Positions 11,146 through 22,176 of a DNA stretch of 64,000 nt are shown here, one piece after another. Origin of the DNA: Myotis daubentonii (taxonomy: Eukaryota > Chordata > Mammalia > Chiroptera > Vespertilionidae); contig NC_081840.1 in assembly GCF_963259705.1 (NCBI RefSeq), positions 112,626,074 to 112,690,073 on the forward strand, written 5' to 3'. Position numbers and translations under genes: made by a program. Within the stretch, counting starts at the first letter, position 1, and each line of letters opens with the position of its first letter. Under the pieces are notes generated by a model. The model saw only the letters and a program-made list of their open reading frames with translations. It did no database searches and was not told the DNA's origin.

Positions 11146-12224
11146 TCTATATAGTAAAAGGGTGATATGCCTCCCAGCACCGGGATCAGCATGACAGGGG
11201 GCTGCGCCCAAACCCCCTGATCGCCCTGTGGCTCTGTGTGTGACAGGGGGCGGGGCCACAACCTCCCTATCGGTCCTGCTCTGTTCCTGACAGGAGAAGG
11301 AGCCCCAACCACCTGATTGGCCCTGGTCTGTGCCTGATAGGGGGGAGCTCCCTAACCTCCTGATCGCCCTGCAGCTCTGTGTGTGACAGGGTGTGGTGCC
11401 TCAACCCCCCCCCCCCACCCCCACCCCACGGGCCCTGCTCTGTGTGTGACAGGGTAGAGCCATACCTCCCTATCGGCCCTGCCCTGAGTGTGAGAGTGGC
11501 GGCGTCCCAACCCCCTGATCGGCCCTGCTCTGTGGGTGATAGAGGGCGGCGCCCCAACCCCCCCACCCCATGGGCCCTGCTCTGTGTGTGATGGGGTAGA
11601 GCCATAACCTCCCCATCGGCCCTGCCCTGAGTGTGACAGTGGCGGCGCCCCAACCCCCTGATCAGCCCTGCTCTGTGAGTGACGGGGGAGCTCCTCAACC
11701 CCCTTATGGGCCCTGCTCTGTGCGTGACAGGGGGGAGCTCCCCAACCCCCTGATCAGCCCTGCTCTGTGCGTGACAGGGGGGAGCTCCCTAACTCCCTGA
11801 TGGGCCCTGCTCTGTGCGTGACAGGGGGCAGTGCCCCAACCCCCTGATTGGCCCTGCTCTGTGCATGACAGGGGGTGGTGCCGCAACCTCCCCATTGACC
11901 CTGCCTTGAGTGTGACAGGGGGCTGTGCCCCAACCCCCCAATCGGCCCTACCCTGAGCGTGACTGAGGGTGGCATCGCAACCTCCCGATCCGCCCTGCTC
12001 TGTGCATGAACAGGAGGCAGCGCCCCAATTCACCAAATGGCCCTGCTCTGAGCCCGACCAGGGGCTGCACCTAGGGATTAGGCCTGCCTTCTGTCACCCG
12101 GGAGCAGGCCTTAGCCAGCAGGTCGTTATCTCCTGAGGGGTCCCAGACTGCAAGAGGGCACAGGCCAGGCTGAGGGACCCCCCCCCCCCCCGAGTGCACA
12201 GATTTTTGTGCACCGGGCCTCTAG
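11146..12224 (+). mobile_element. HeliBat-type Helitron, second unit of fused composite
   Basis: Starts TCTATATAGTAAAAGG and ends with the hairpin region gtgcacagatttttgtgcac and cctctag followed by T. The interior is mostly a ~47-bp minisatellite (11190-12060). A second copy with the same junction lies at 48178-48958. Confidence 0.88.
11190..12060. repeat. ~47-bp GC-rich minisatellite in Helitron
   Basis: Around 18 degenerate units of the form gctctgtgcgtgacaggggg followed by a gctccccaaccccctgatcagccct-like stretch. The long reading frames here are repeat peptides, not genes. Confidence 0.9.
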
Positions 12225-12975
12225 TATATATATAAAGAGCCAGGGTCCCTAATGCCCAAAATGACCGAGGAACGACAAGTTGCCTCCCCCCAGCCCATAG
12301 GGGACTGGTGTGCTGAGGCAGGCAGCAAACAGCAAGTGGCTCACGCTGGGCCAGGCCCTCTCCTCCCCCCGCCGGCAGTGCAGCAGGGCCTGTGCCAGGC
12401 AGAGGCAGGATAGGCACATCACGCACCCTACCAGGTTCTCAGACCCCTGTGCCAGCATCAAGGCCACAGATGCCAGCGCTTTGTTATCCACCACAACTCC
12501 GCGGCCCTGGCACTGCCCTGGCAGAAGTTTTGCGCGCCTCACCTATCTGGCCCAGGGCCATTTTCTCCATCTACTCTTGCCACCTGCTGCCCGCCCTCTG
12601 CTTAGACACCCAAGCCAGGGACTGGCTGTGGGGCGCGCTCAGACGCTCCTTTCCACCCTCAAGCGTCTGGCAGCGGCAGCCTGTGAGCCCTGGGATGGTG
12701 GGTCTGGGCTAGGGATCCACAGTCCCTCCTCTGCAATGTCCCACCCAGCAGTGGGGGAGTGGGCAGCCTCCCTCCTTTCCAGCTCTGTCACAGTACAGAG
12801 GCTGGGGCGCATCTCTGCCCCAACACCCTCTGAAACCCTGGGAAGTAGTGCCCGCCAGCCCAGCCTCAGGCTCTCCACCCTCAGGAGCCTACACCTGGCT
12901 TGCCAGTGGCTGTCGCTCCCCTCAGCCATCAGCCCGCCAGCATGCGAGGAGAGGAAAGGGGAGCTGAGCAAATGG
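12225..12975. other. GC-rich unrecognised segment with Helitron-like start
   Basis: Begins tatatataaagagccagggtccctaatgcc, similar to the start of the element at 53068, but no CTAG terminus follows. The rest is GC-rich, unlike the AT-rich surroundings, with a plus-strand frame open from 12310 to 13026 (238 codons). The frame's peptide is rich in Ala, Ser, Leu and Arg, and I recognise no family. GC-richness alone can keep frames open. It may be captured genic DNA, but this is not shown. Confidence 0.4.
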
Positions 12976-12977
12976 CC

Positions 12978-13340
12978 TGTTGTGAACAACTGTGTGCCAA
13001 GCACTATGCTAGATGCTTTTGCATAAATGCCTCGACTTAATCTAAAATATGCCCCAGGGAAGAAAATCTTTTTTGTTGCTCGTAATCCTCACCCAAGGAT
13101 ATTTTCCCACTGATTTTTAGAGAGAGTGGAAGGGAGGGGGAGAGACACAGAGAAACACTGATATGAGAGAGACACATTGACTGGTTGCCCCCACATGCAC
13201 CCTGAACAGAGCCAGGGATCCAGCCTGCAACTGAGGTATATGCCCTTGACCTGAATTGAAGCCAGTTAAGGGCAGGGAGGAAAATTTTAGTGCAAATGAG
13301 GAACCTGTGGCTCAGAGATTAAGGGTGATAAATGAAAGAA
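12978..13340 (+). mobile_element. MIR relic split by a Ves SINE
   Basis: tgtgtgccaagcactatgctagatgcttt at 12987-13018 and gcaaatgaggaacctgtggctcagagattaag at 13292-13323 are the two halves of the MIR core and 3' part. The piece between, about 13070-13275, is SINE. Confidence 0.75.
13070..13275 (-). mobile_element. Ves SINE, truncated
   Basis: Reverse copy with the tail (aatcctcacccaaggatattttccc) and body; the tRNA-like head is truncated after ttgacctgaattgaagcc. Confidence 0.8.
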
Positions 13341-13445
13341 TGCCAATACCATTCATACCTTAAAAAACACACAAGTTTCTCAAGACGATACAAATAAAAA
13401 GAGGAAGAATATGTTTTCTGTCTCCAAGGTTGAAACAAACCTTCA

Positions 13446-13664
13446 TTAAGGGCAGGGTAGACAAACTATGACTTTCAGGCCAAAACTGACCCACCACTTG
13501 TTTTGACACAGTTTGCTTGAAAACAGCCATGCTCAATGTCTGTAGCTGCATTCAGGCTACAAGGGCAGAGTCAACAGCTGTCACAAAGATCATGTGGCAC
13601 AAAAAGCCTTAAATACTTTCTCTCTAGCACTTTACAGAAAAAGTCAGCTGACCCCTGATCAAGT
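13446..13664. mobile_element. Ancient hAT-type non-autonomous relic
   Basis: Matches the mammalian repeat with ends gtngacaaactatg... and ...aaaaagtcagctgacccctg and the internal tacaagggcagagtcaacagctg. The same family lies in the opposite direction at 62537-62765. It is old, shared across placental mammals by family knowledge. Confidence 0.65.
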
Positions 13665-13764
13665 GTAAAAATTTATCAAGCAACTTCTATGCTGTATACT
13701 AAGCTTCAGCTAATATGTTGCCGTAAACAGAAACTTCATGAAACAAATTTAAATTTTCTTTTTC

Positions 13765-13925
13765 TTTTTCTTATTAATCCTCACCTGAGGATAAATTTTC
13801 CACTGCTTTTCAGAGAGAGAGTGAAAGGAAGGGGTATAGAGAGAGAAACATCAATGTGAGAGAAATACATCAACTGGTTGCCTCCCTCACATGCCCGCAG
13901 GGAGGGGGCAGTGCTGGGGCCCATG
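13765..13925 (-). mobile_element. Ves SINE, truncated
   Basis: Reverse tail and CT-rich part (attaatcctcacctgagg...catcaatgtgagagaaatac). The tRNA-related head is missing. Confidence 0.75.
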
Positions 13926-14849
13926 CTGTGTCACAGATCAATGTGAACTATAGTAAACTTAAAAGCAACGGACTTGTCATACATATATCCCTACTGCAGA
14001 AATTAATAAAAATAAATATTTAGCAAATACATTTGTCAAAATTATTTAAATGAACCTAAAAACTTTAATATCCTAAAAAATATCATTACCTTTGGATTGT
14101 GCATAACAGTCGTCTCTCCACTTGGAAACTCTAATCTGCGGTGCCGCTGATTTGTGGTTACAGCTTTTTTATATTCGACCTACAATAGTAAAAACAACAT
14201 ACATACATCCATTAATACAAATCTATATCACATTGAGAAAAAGTGGAAGAAAATTATAACTATGATGGTTGAAGCAGGTGCTGTGGGAGCAAAGGGACCA
14301 AAAAAATGGTTATGTCCAACAGCCATCTAACGCCACACATGGTGTGCGATTTAGTCATTGTTAGAACCGAATTTAGAACTGGTGTGCCCCATTTTAAGCA
14401 GACCCCTCAAATAGACTTACCATATTGATAATTTACTTTACTACAGAAAGAATGCACACAGGTTCTTGAAATAAGCAGAATATTTTGCACCTCATAGTAT
14501 GAAACGTTTAAACATCACTAAAAATAATCTGAGTAAAGATAGTTGATATTAGCAAAATCTAATATACCCAATTCAAAATGTCATTCAGAAATGCATCTAC
14601 TTGGAAAATCAAAGTATGGGATCTAGGGTTTGGAAAAAGCAACTTTATTCTGCTCCACCTGCTCATCATCTCAGGCTTATGCTTTGCACAATAGTTCCAA
14701 TAAAGAGATGGAGCAGAAGGAAAAGTAATGCCTCATGGCACTGAAATTTATCAGTTTCCTCAACAAATATTTATAAAAGTTGTATTAACTTTGTGCCTGT
14801 ATTATAGAAACACAATACAGCTCTGTCCCTATCTTCAAAGGGCTTAAAG
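13926..14849. other. Intronic-type sequence, nothing recognised
   Basis: AT-rich, no recognised repeat or gene. It forms part of the DNA carried between Helitron ends in the 10499-16339 block. Confidence 0.45.
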
Positions 14850-15061
14850 CAGTGGTTCTCAACCTTCTGGTCCTTTAAATACAGTTCCTCATGTTGTGAC
14901 CCAACCATAAAATTATTTTCGTTGCTACTTCATAACTGTAATGTTGCTACTGTTATGAATCGTAATGTAAATATCTGATATGCAGGATGGTCTTAGGCGA
15001 TCCCTGTGAAAGGGTCTTTCGACCGCCAAAGGGGTCGCAGCCCACAGGTTGAGAACCGCTG
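14850..15061 (+). mobile_element. SPIN-type non-autonomous hAT element
   Basis: cagtggttctcaaccttctgg to caggttgagaaccgctg, with the typical centre aaattattttcgttgctacttcataactg. 212 bp. The 8 bases on the two sides do not match, unlike the copy at 6613. Confidence 0.85.
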
Positions 15062-15469
15062 CACTGGAACAAGAATTAAAAGGAGCAAATAAATATAATG
15101 AATGAATCAGAACTCCTTTGGGGACCCCAACCCTCAGGGACTAACAGGTTTTGTGAGGCCTAAAGTTTACTGAACCTGAAGGACTATTTTTGGGAGAGGG
15201 GGATGTTTTAATAAGGTTAAAAATGACTTTATTTAGAATAAGAAAATAAATTGCAAATAACTGTAGGCTTGGGGGAATCTGTCCCTTTCTCTTTTAAATC
15301 ATTTCAGGCAGGTTATCCAAAATGCTGCTAGTTGCAACTTGCTTGCTCTCTCCCCCAAAACAAATCCAACTCTCACAGGGGCTCTGAAGCTTCCTTAGCT
15401 TTACCATAAAAATAAAAATAAAAATTTCAACAACACTCCTTTCTGGACAAAATTCTTTTTAAATTTTTT

Positions 15470-15694
15470 AATTTTATCAGAGTAGTAAATATGTAGTTAT
15501 AAAGTATCTTTTTTTTCCCTAATAGGTGTGTAGTGTAGTGGTATATTGTTGTTTTTATTTTACTGTTGACACTATTATAGATGTCTCCCATTTCCCCCCT
15601 TTATCCTCCTCCACCCAGACCCCCACCTCTGGCCATCACCACACTTTTATCTATGTCCATCCCCCTCCCCTCTGACCCCTGTCAGTCCCTCCCA
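15470..15694 (-). mobile_element. L1/HAL1 3' end fragment
   Basis: T-rich start, then a C-rich stretch (tgtctcccatttccccccttt...ccacccagacccccacc) like the antisense 3' UTR of the elements at 28353 and 58690. Confidence 0.5.
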
Positions 15695-16339
15695 TCCTAT
15701 ATAATAAAAGGCTAATATGCACATCAACCAAACAGTGGAACAACTAGTCGCTCTGATGCACATTGACTACCAGGGGTAGATGCTCGATGCAGGAGCTGCC
15801 CCCTGGTGGTCAGTGCACTCCCACAGGGGGAGTGCTGCTCAGCAAGAAGCCCTGAGCTGGGCTCAAAGCTGGCAAGTGCAGCAGCAGTGGCAGGAGCCTC
15901 TCCTGCCTCTGTATCAGAGCTAAGGATGTCTGGCTGCTGGCTTAGGCTTGCATCCCCTGAGGGCTCCCAGACTGCGAGAGGGCACAGGCCGGGCTGATGG
16001 ACCCCAGCCATGTGCATGTTGGGGGCGACCAGGCCAGCAGGGGAGGGCCTTTAGGGGTGACCAGGCAGGCAGGCAGAGGCGGTTAGGGGCAATCAGGCAG
16101 GCAGGGGAGCAGTTAGGGCATTAAGCAGGCAGGCAGCTCAGTGGTTAGGAACCAGTGGTCCTGGATTGTGAGAGGGATGTCCGACTGCCAGTTTACGCCC
16201 AATCCTCAGGATCGGGCCTAAACTGGCAGTCGGACATCCCCTGAGGGGTCCTGGATTAGAGAGGGTGGGGTCCCGGATTAGAGAGGGTGCACCCTCCCCG
16301 CTACCCCCCCCGCATGAAATTTGTGTACTGGGCCTCTAG
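15695..16339 (+). mobile_element. HeliBat-type Helitron, 645 bp
   Basis: TCCTATATAATAAAAGGC at the start, cctctag then T at the end. Contains a near-perfect hairpin at 16178-16243 (ggatgtccgactgccagttt and its reverse). Its 3' end is the right border of the 5.8-kb block in the Tigger element. Confidence 0.92.
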
Positions 16340-16880
16340 TAATATTATAATGAAGCTGAAAAAGTCTGATTGCCTAGTGAGGTTAGAACTTTCATAATGT
16401 CAGAGCACAACCCTTTACTCATATGTCTGTGGTGGTAATGGTGTAAACAAATCTGTGCTGCCAGTAAAAGTATAGCACATACAATTGTGTACAGTACATA
16501 ATAATTGATAGTGATAATAAATGACTGCTACTGGTTTATTTATTGTACTATATTCTTTATTGTTATTTTTAGAGTATATTTATTCAAAAAACTTATTCAA
16601 AACACTTGGCTCTAAAACAGTATGATGTGCCTCATACATCTCGTGTTTACTATGTCTCTAGATTGCATCATTTTCTTTTATGCTTCATTTAATCTGGGGT
16701 TGTTTTATAAATTTGGTGTAGCTTAAGTGTACAGTGTTTATAGTTGAGTGGTGTACAGTAATATCCTAGGCCTTCACATTCACTCACTGATTCACCCAGA
16801 ACAACATCTAGTCCAGCAAACTCCATTCATGGTAATAAATGCCCTATACATGTGTACCATTTCTTATCTTTTATACTATA

Positions 16881-17181
16881 CTAGAGGCCCGGTGCATGAC
16901 ATTCATGCACTTGGTAGGGGAGGGAGGCCCTCAGCCTGGCCTGCACCCTCTTGCAGTCCAGGAGCCCTAGGTGGATCTCCGACTGATGGCAGTTGGACAT
17001 CTTTAGCACTGCTATGGAGGTGGGAGAGGCTCCCACCACCACAGCTGCTGCACTCACCAGCTGTGAGCTTGGCTCAGGGCTCCTGTGTTGAGCATCTGAC
17101 CCCTGGTGGTCAGTGTGCATCATAGTGACCAGTCATTTTGCCTTTCGGTTGATTTGCATATTAGCCTTTTATTATATAGGA
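16881..17181 (-). mobile_element. HeliBat-type Helitron, 301 bp
   Basis: Left end ctagaggcccggtgcatgacattcatgcac; right end ttttattatatagga followed by T. Inserted in the Tigger element. Confidence 0.92.
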
Positions 17182-18203
17182 TTATTGCTATACCTTTTCT
17201 ATGTTTATATATGTTTACATACATAAATATTTAACATTGTGTTACAGTTGCTTACAGTATTCAGTACAGTAACATGTTGTATAGATTTGTAGCCTAGGAG
17301 CATAGACTCATACAGCCTGTGCATGTGGTAGGCTGTTCCATTTAGGTTTCATAAGTGAATTCTATGATGCACAGTGACAAAATAACCTAATGACGCATTT
17401 CTCAGAATGTATCCCCATCTTAAGCAGCACATGACTGTATTCACTACGTTGGGTAGCTATCACCACTGAGAAGTCATTCTCCATTCTGTCTTCCCCCAGC
17501 CTTGTCAACCACTAATCTCCTTTCTGTCTCTGTGGATTTGCCTGTTGTGGACATTTCATATTGAACAAAAATCATACAATATTGGTCTTTTAGGTCCATC
17601 TTCTTCCACTTAGAATATTGTTTTCAAGATTCATGCATATTTTAGCATGTATGGTACTTTTTTCCTTTTTATAGCCAAAATGTATTTTATTGTGTGGATT
17701 ATACTACACTTTATCCATTCATCAGTTTATGGACTTTTGGGTTTTTCTACTTTTTAGCTAGAGTAATGATACTAGGAATATCAACTTTTTATATCATTAT
17801 ATGTCTCCACTTTTTAAATAGAAATCACTTTTACTTTATTAATAAGCTATACTTACTTAGACTTACATATTTGGCAGACATTTTCTGCAAATGAACCAAG
17901 TGACCCTCTCACTTCAAAGAAAACACCTGACTATATTATAAGTGGTAAAGTTTGAGATTTCAAGCAAATATTAGAATTGTGGAAAACTTTCATTTCCCAC
18001 TGTGAGCATGACAACTTTCCAGTAGAGAACTTCTGATGAGATTGTTGATAATATGAAGGAACATGACTTTCTGATAGTGTTTAATAAAGTGTGTCAACAT
18101 TTGGAAATGCCGCACAACTCTGTGAACCACTATTTTCTGAATCACCAATGTATAATACTATAAAACCATGTCCATTTAAAGTGTAGGAAAGACAAAAATG
18201 TTT

Positions 18204-19196
18204 CTTAAAAGAGTTTTATTGAGGTAAATTTAATTATAATGTAATTTATCTCTTCTAAGAATACAGTTCAGTGATTTTCAATAAATTTATAGTTATAACC
18301 ATTACCTCAATCCAATTTCAGAGCATTTACATTACCCTAAGAGGATTTTTTTATGCCAATTTGCAGGCATTACCCTTTACAATTCCCAGTTACAGGCAAT
18401 TACTATTCTACTTTTTGTTTTTATATTTATATTTTAGCATTTTCTGGACATTTCATAGTAATGGAATCATACAATGTGTGGCCTTTTGCATAATGTTTTT
18501 GTGGTTCATTCAAGTTATGTTATCAGTAGTTTGGTGGGTTTTGGTGCAGAAATACTACTATCCCATTGTGTGGATATTACACACTTATTTATCCTTTTAT
18601 CATTTGATGGCTATTTAAATTATTTCCACATTTGGGGTATTATAAAAATGCCACTACATGAATATTCGTGTTTATGAATATTTTTTGTGAGAATATATGT
18701 TTTCAGTTCTCTTGTATGTAAACCTAAGAATAGAATTTCTGGGTCATACGATAACTCTATGTTGAATATTTTCAAAAAATGCTAAACTGTTTTCCAAATG
18801 ACTGTACCATTTTACAGTCCCAACTGCAGTATCTGAAGGTTCCAGTCTCTCCACATTCTCACCAAAAGTCATTATTGTCTTTTTAAATTGTAGCCATTCC
18901 AGTGAGTGTGAAACAGTATCTCATCATGGTTTTAATTTGCATTTTCCTGATTACTGATGATTTTGAATGTATTTTCATGTGCCTGTTGGCCATTTGTACT
19001 TTTTAAATAAACTATCTATTCAATGTTTTGCCCATTTTAAAATTATCTTCTTATTTTTGAGTTGTAACCGTTTTTCATATATTCTAGATATAAGTTCTTT
19101 ATCAGCTATACTAGTATGATTTGCAAATATCTTCACAAGTCTGTGGCTTATCTTTTTATTTTCTTAATGGTACTTTGAGTAAAAGTTGTAAATTTT
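18204..19196 (-). mobile_element. Old L1 fragment, antisense
   Basis: Antisense L1 3' UTR and ORF2 end (gagttttattgaggtaaattt at the left; tctttttaaattgtagccattcc and tgcattttcctgattactgatg inside). Stop-ridden. Confidence 0.78.
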
Positions 19197-20018
19197 AATG
19201 AAGCCCAGGAAAATGATTTTAATGCCACAGAGCATGAAGTGTTCATTGGTATGGTTTTAGTTTCCATATTTTAATTAACCTTTAAGGTATCATTTGTAGA
19301 GTTTTGATGTAGTATTATCTAAAAGGACAAAGTATTCTTTTATTTTTATCAATTTTATATCTGTGTGAACCTGGATTTTCTTCGTATCTTTCAAACTAAA
19401 CTGTACCTGCCAACAGGTTGAATGAAGATGGGGATATGAGATGCAAGTGTCTTTTATTAAGCCCCATATTAAAGAGATCTACAAAAAGTTAAAACAATAC
19501 CCTTTTTGTCATTACTTTTTTTAATTTTAAAGATATAGTTGTTTTTCATGAAAATGTTATGTTAACGTATAATATGTTTAGTGTTAATTTTAACTGAATT
19601 GGATAAATATTTAAAATTAATACTGATACGATAGTAAATATCAGTAGGTATAACTTATGTTTGAGGTCGTCAATAATTTTCAAAAGTGTAAAAGGTTTTT
19701 GAGGTTAAAAATTTGAGAACTGCTGCTTTTAATTTAACATGCTGATTAGACTCAAATAAGGTAGCTCTTAAGTGTTTATAGAATTGCTTTTTGATTTTCA
19801 TATAAGTTAGTCTTGTTTCTCTACTAAATTATTAGCTTTTTGAAAGCAGGGAACACATATTTTACTTTTATTTTATTTCTTATAAGATCATAATTTTCCT
19901 TGTGGGATAAGTGCTCAAAAGGACTTAATAAGGGATTGAAGGATTTCCTAATGGCTGACCATGTTAGGGCAACATTTACTGTTGGCTTTTACATAAGAAG
20001 CTGTATTCTTTCATTCAG

Positions 20019-20130
20019 GTGGAAGAGCACAATGGTCACATCTTCAAGGCCACTCAGTATAGCATTCCTACGTACTGTGAGTACTGTTCTTCTTTGATAT
20101 GGATAATGGACCGAGCCTCTGTTTGCAAAT
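20019..20130 (+). CDS. MYO9A: MYO9A coding exon 5 of window (first part of C1 domain)
   Basis: Encodes VEEHNGHIFKATQYSIP..CEYC..SVCK: 37 codons plus one base. It carries the first four ligands of a C1 zinc finger (His of GHIF, Cys-X2-Cys of CEYC, and the Cys of VCK). The acceptor is ttcattcag and the donor gtaagt. Known for the family: C1 domains bind two zinc ions and often dock to membrane lipids. The spacing seen is H-X12-C-X2-C-X12-C, one residue shorter in the third loop than the usual X13-14, so classical diacylglycerol binding should not be assumed. The domain continues in the next exon, 2 kb away. Confidence 0.93.
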
Positions 20131-20194
20131 GTAAGTATAAGAGATCTTTGAGGAATTTTTTAACTGCTTGTCATTTCTATTTCCCTTACTACTT

Positions 20195-20378
20195 CTTTTT
20201 TTTTTTTAAAGACCTCTTCTACTTAAAAAAAAAAAAAAAACCAACTAATTTATTTTAGAGAGAGAAAAAGAGAAAGAAGCATCAATGTGAGAGAAATACA
20301 TTGCCCTGACAGGCAATTGAACCCCCCACCTTTGGGTGTATGGGACAGTGCTCCAACCAACTGAGCCACACAGGCAGA
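20195..20378 (-). mobile_element. Old Ves-like SINE
   Basis: T/A-rich start, agagagaaaaagagaaag and reverse tRNA-like head ending caaccaactgagccacacaggca. It lies just after the first C1 exon. Confidence 0.75.
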
Positions 20379-20399
20379 GTTCCGTTAGTTTTCTTATGT

Positions 20400-20830
20400 C
20401 ACTATTTCTAATTCTCTAACCTCATCTCTCTCTACTCTCAGTAGCCAAACCAGGTATTTTGATGTCTTTGGTCACTCTACTTGCAGCTCACTCTATCTGA
20501 AATGTTCTAGATGTTAGTTGGACTTTACTATTTCAGTTAATTTATGCCTCTACTCAAATGTTACCTCTTTGAGAGCTCTCTCCTTATTCTGTACCTAAAA
20601 TGCCACCCGGTCCCCTAATTTTCTGTCCCATTACTCAACTTTAAAAATCTTTTATAGTACTTATCGCCACTCAAGATTATATTAAGTATTCATTTATTTT
20701 CTTGTTTTTTGTCCCACTAGAATGTATGTCCTATAAGGTTGGGAAACTTATCTGTCCCTTCTATATCACCAGTGCCTAAAACAGTTCTGGCATATTGTAA
20801 GTTTTAATAATATTTTAATGTAGATGGACC
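20400..20830 (+). mobile_element. L2-type LINE 3' relic
   Basis: Matches the pattern caaatgttacctctttgagag ... cccactagaatgtatgtcct ... agtgcctaaaacagttctggca of the ancient mammalian L2-like 3' end. Confidence 0.6.
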
Positions 20831-22114
20831 TATAGAATGGATTAATTACCTAATGAATTCTTAGATTATAACCTAAAAGGGTACTTTTTTTTTACTGTAA
20901 TCTTTCCATCAGAACATATAAATCCTAGATTGTAAATTGGGACTTTTTGTAGGTCAACTTGGTGCTGGCTTATAAGAGGACCTTTCTTCATTCCTGTCAT
21001 TTCATGGATCTACTCTGGTGCTGTCAGTAATTCTTTGAGGGTTTAATTACTAAGGCCTGGGTCTAGTAAGGCAACAAGGATAAAAGTCATCTTCTCTATA
21101 GCCAAATCACCACTATTGCTAGATATGTTTACTATGCTTTAACAATTGTTTCCTTTTGTTTTGTTTAAAAAGCTATAGTGACTTATTTAATGTCAGTCTG
21201 ATTCCTTTTGGTTTGGTATAATTTTATCTCTGATTTGAAACTGAAATGTAAAGAATCTGCTTTTTTATGACTTGGGTGGGCTTGGTTTGATTTCTTAGTA
21301 GAATTACTTTCTTTGTGACTATTCTGGTGATTTCACCGGTCAATGAGGTCCTTACTTGGTCTTGGCCTTGAAACACCACAAGTTATACTATTGGAGGTCA
21401 AGGATATGATATGCAGGTGCTGGTGCTTGTATAGCAAAATGACATAGGCCAGCTGTGTTCTTAGTGTCTTCCTCTTGATGTGCCTCTTCCAACCTGCCTA
21501 GACACCCAATTTTCTCCTGCTCTAAGATGTTATTTCTGCTCTGAACCTTTTTTTTATCTTCCCAAACACAGCTGATATTTTTATGTTTTGATCTTCAAAG
21601 CTCTATTCTGGACCTTTAAGGCCTTTCTTATACCTTATGCGTTAATTTTTTATTATTATTTCAGTAAAGGTCTTTGGCAGTAATGCCTTTCTTAACCATT
21701 GGAATGTTTGCCAATGTAGCTATTTCTGGCATTTTAGCAGATTTTAAAATGAGGGGAACATGAATAACTTGTGAATCAAACCACAGAGACAAATAAATAT
21801 TGTACTGGAATATGGGAGGGGAGGGGAGGAATAGTAGGCAAAATTATAAAAAGTATAGACATTGTTTAGAAACTTTATGCATGTTTTTCAACTTTATTTT
21901 TCCAAATAGAATGGGTTAGATAAGTAAATTGAATTTATAAAGGATGGGTTAAATTTTTTTTCTTTCTAATATTGTACAAAGCATATATTCAATATTATGG
22001 CAGTCTGGGATCTAAAGAAAAAAAATTTATATCCAAAATAAACATAAACTTTTTAAGTTCTTGTCATTGATGTACAGACTTCTAAAAATTCTGCATTCTT
22101 AACCTGTTTTTCAG
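20831..22114. other. MYO9A: Intron, no recognised feature
   Basis: Single-copy-looking sequence between the two C1 exons. Nothing was recognised. Confidence 0.5.
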
Positions 22115-22176
22115 TATGCAAGTATGCTTGCCATAAGAAGTGCTGTCTGAAAACCATAGCCAAGTGTTCTAAAAAG
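22115..22176 (+). CDS. MYO9A: MYO9A coding exon 6 of window (second part of C1 domain)
   Basis: The first two bases complete the codon split across the intron (T+TA, Leu), then 20 codons CKYACHKKCCLKTIAKCSKK. It supplies the remaining C1 ligands with spacing C-X2-C (with the preceding exon), X4-H-X2-C-X7-C, all conserved. The acceptor is gtttttcag and the donor gtaaga. The exon ends phase 0, directly before the RhoGAP-encoding exon, so the C1 and RhoGAP domains are joined by a very short linker. Confidence 0.93.

Larger units (their letters stand above)
10429..17438 (+). mobile_element. Tigger-type DNA transposon split by Helitron block
   Basis: Left end gtcatgcactacataaggac (10429-10498); the rest is 16340-16880 and 17182-17438, ending acgcatttctcagaatg...gcacatgactg. 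The three parts are collinear with one non-autonomous element of about 0.87 kb. It was later split by the 10499-16339 block and by the Helitron at 16881-17181. Confidence 0.7.
10355..17880 (-). mobile_element. Old L1 3' fragment split by Tigger-type element
   Basis: Antisense L1 3' UTR: 10355-10428 (tttataattttaaagtatacagc...ggtttagtaata) continues at 17439 (ttcactacgttgggtagctatcaccactgag...) to about 17800. The two halves join in the order of the L1 family, with the Tigger-type element inserted at the junction. Confidence 0.65.
10074..19735 (+). mobile_element. Charlie-type autonomous hAT relic, in three pieces
   Basis: Pieces at about 10074-10354 (5' end, ggtggttctcaaag terminal repeat), 17880-18203 (decayed transposase C-terminal coding, ggaacatgactttctg...cactattttctgaatcacc) and 19197-19735 (3' end, ...aatttgagaactgctg). 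The intervening DNA is later insertions: two L1 fragments and a Tigger-type element that itself contains Helitrons. The transposase is broken by stops. A relative in the opposite strand is at 53820-55125. Confidence 0.7.

Noticed and set aside
11267..12426. Several long overlapping frames on both strands (100-143 codons)
   Set aside because: They are translations of the ~47-bp GC-rich minisatellite in a Helitron; the peptides repeat the same unit, and both strands are open because of composition.
12310..13026. A real 238-aa gene
   Set aside because: No recognised domain, no splice or start context, and the end runs into a MIR. Kept only as a possible captured fragment.
18271..18677. 115-codon hydrophobic frame as a membrane protein gene
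   Set aside because: Antisense L1 3' sequence; the T-rich strand gives Phe/Leu/Ile-rich peptides.
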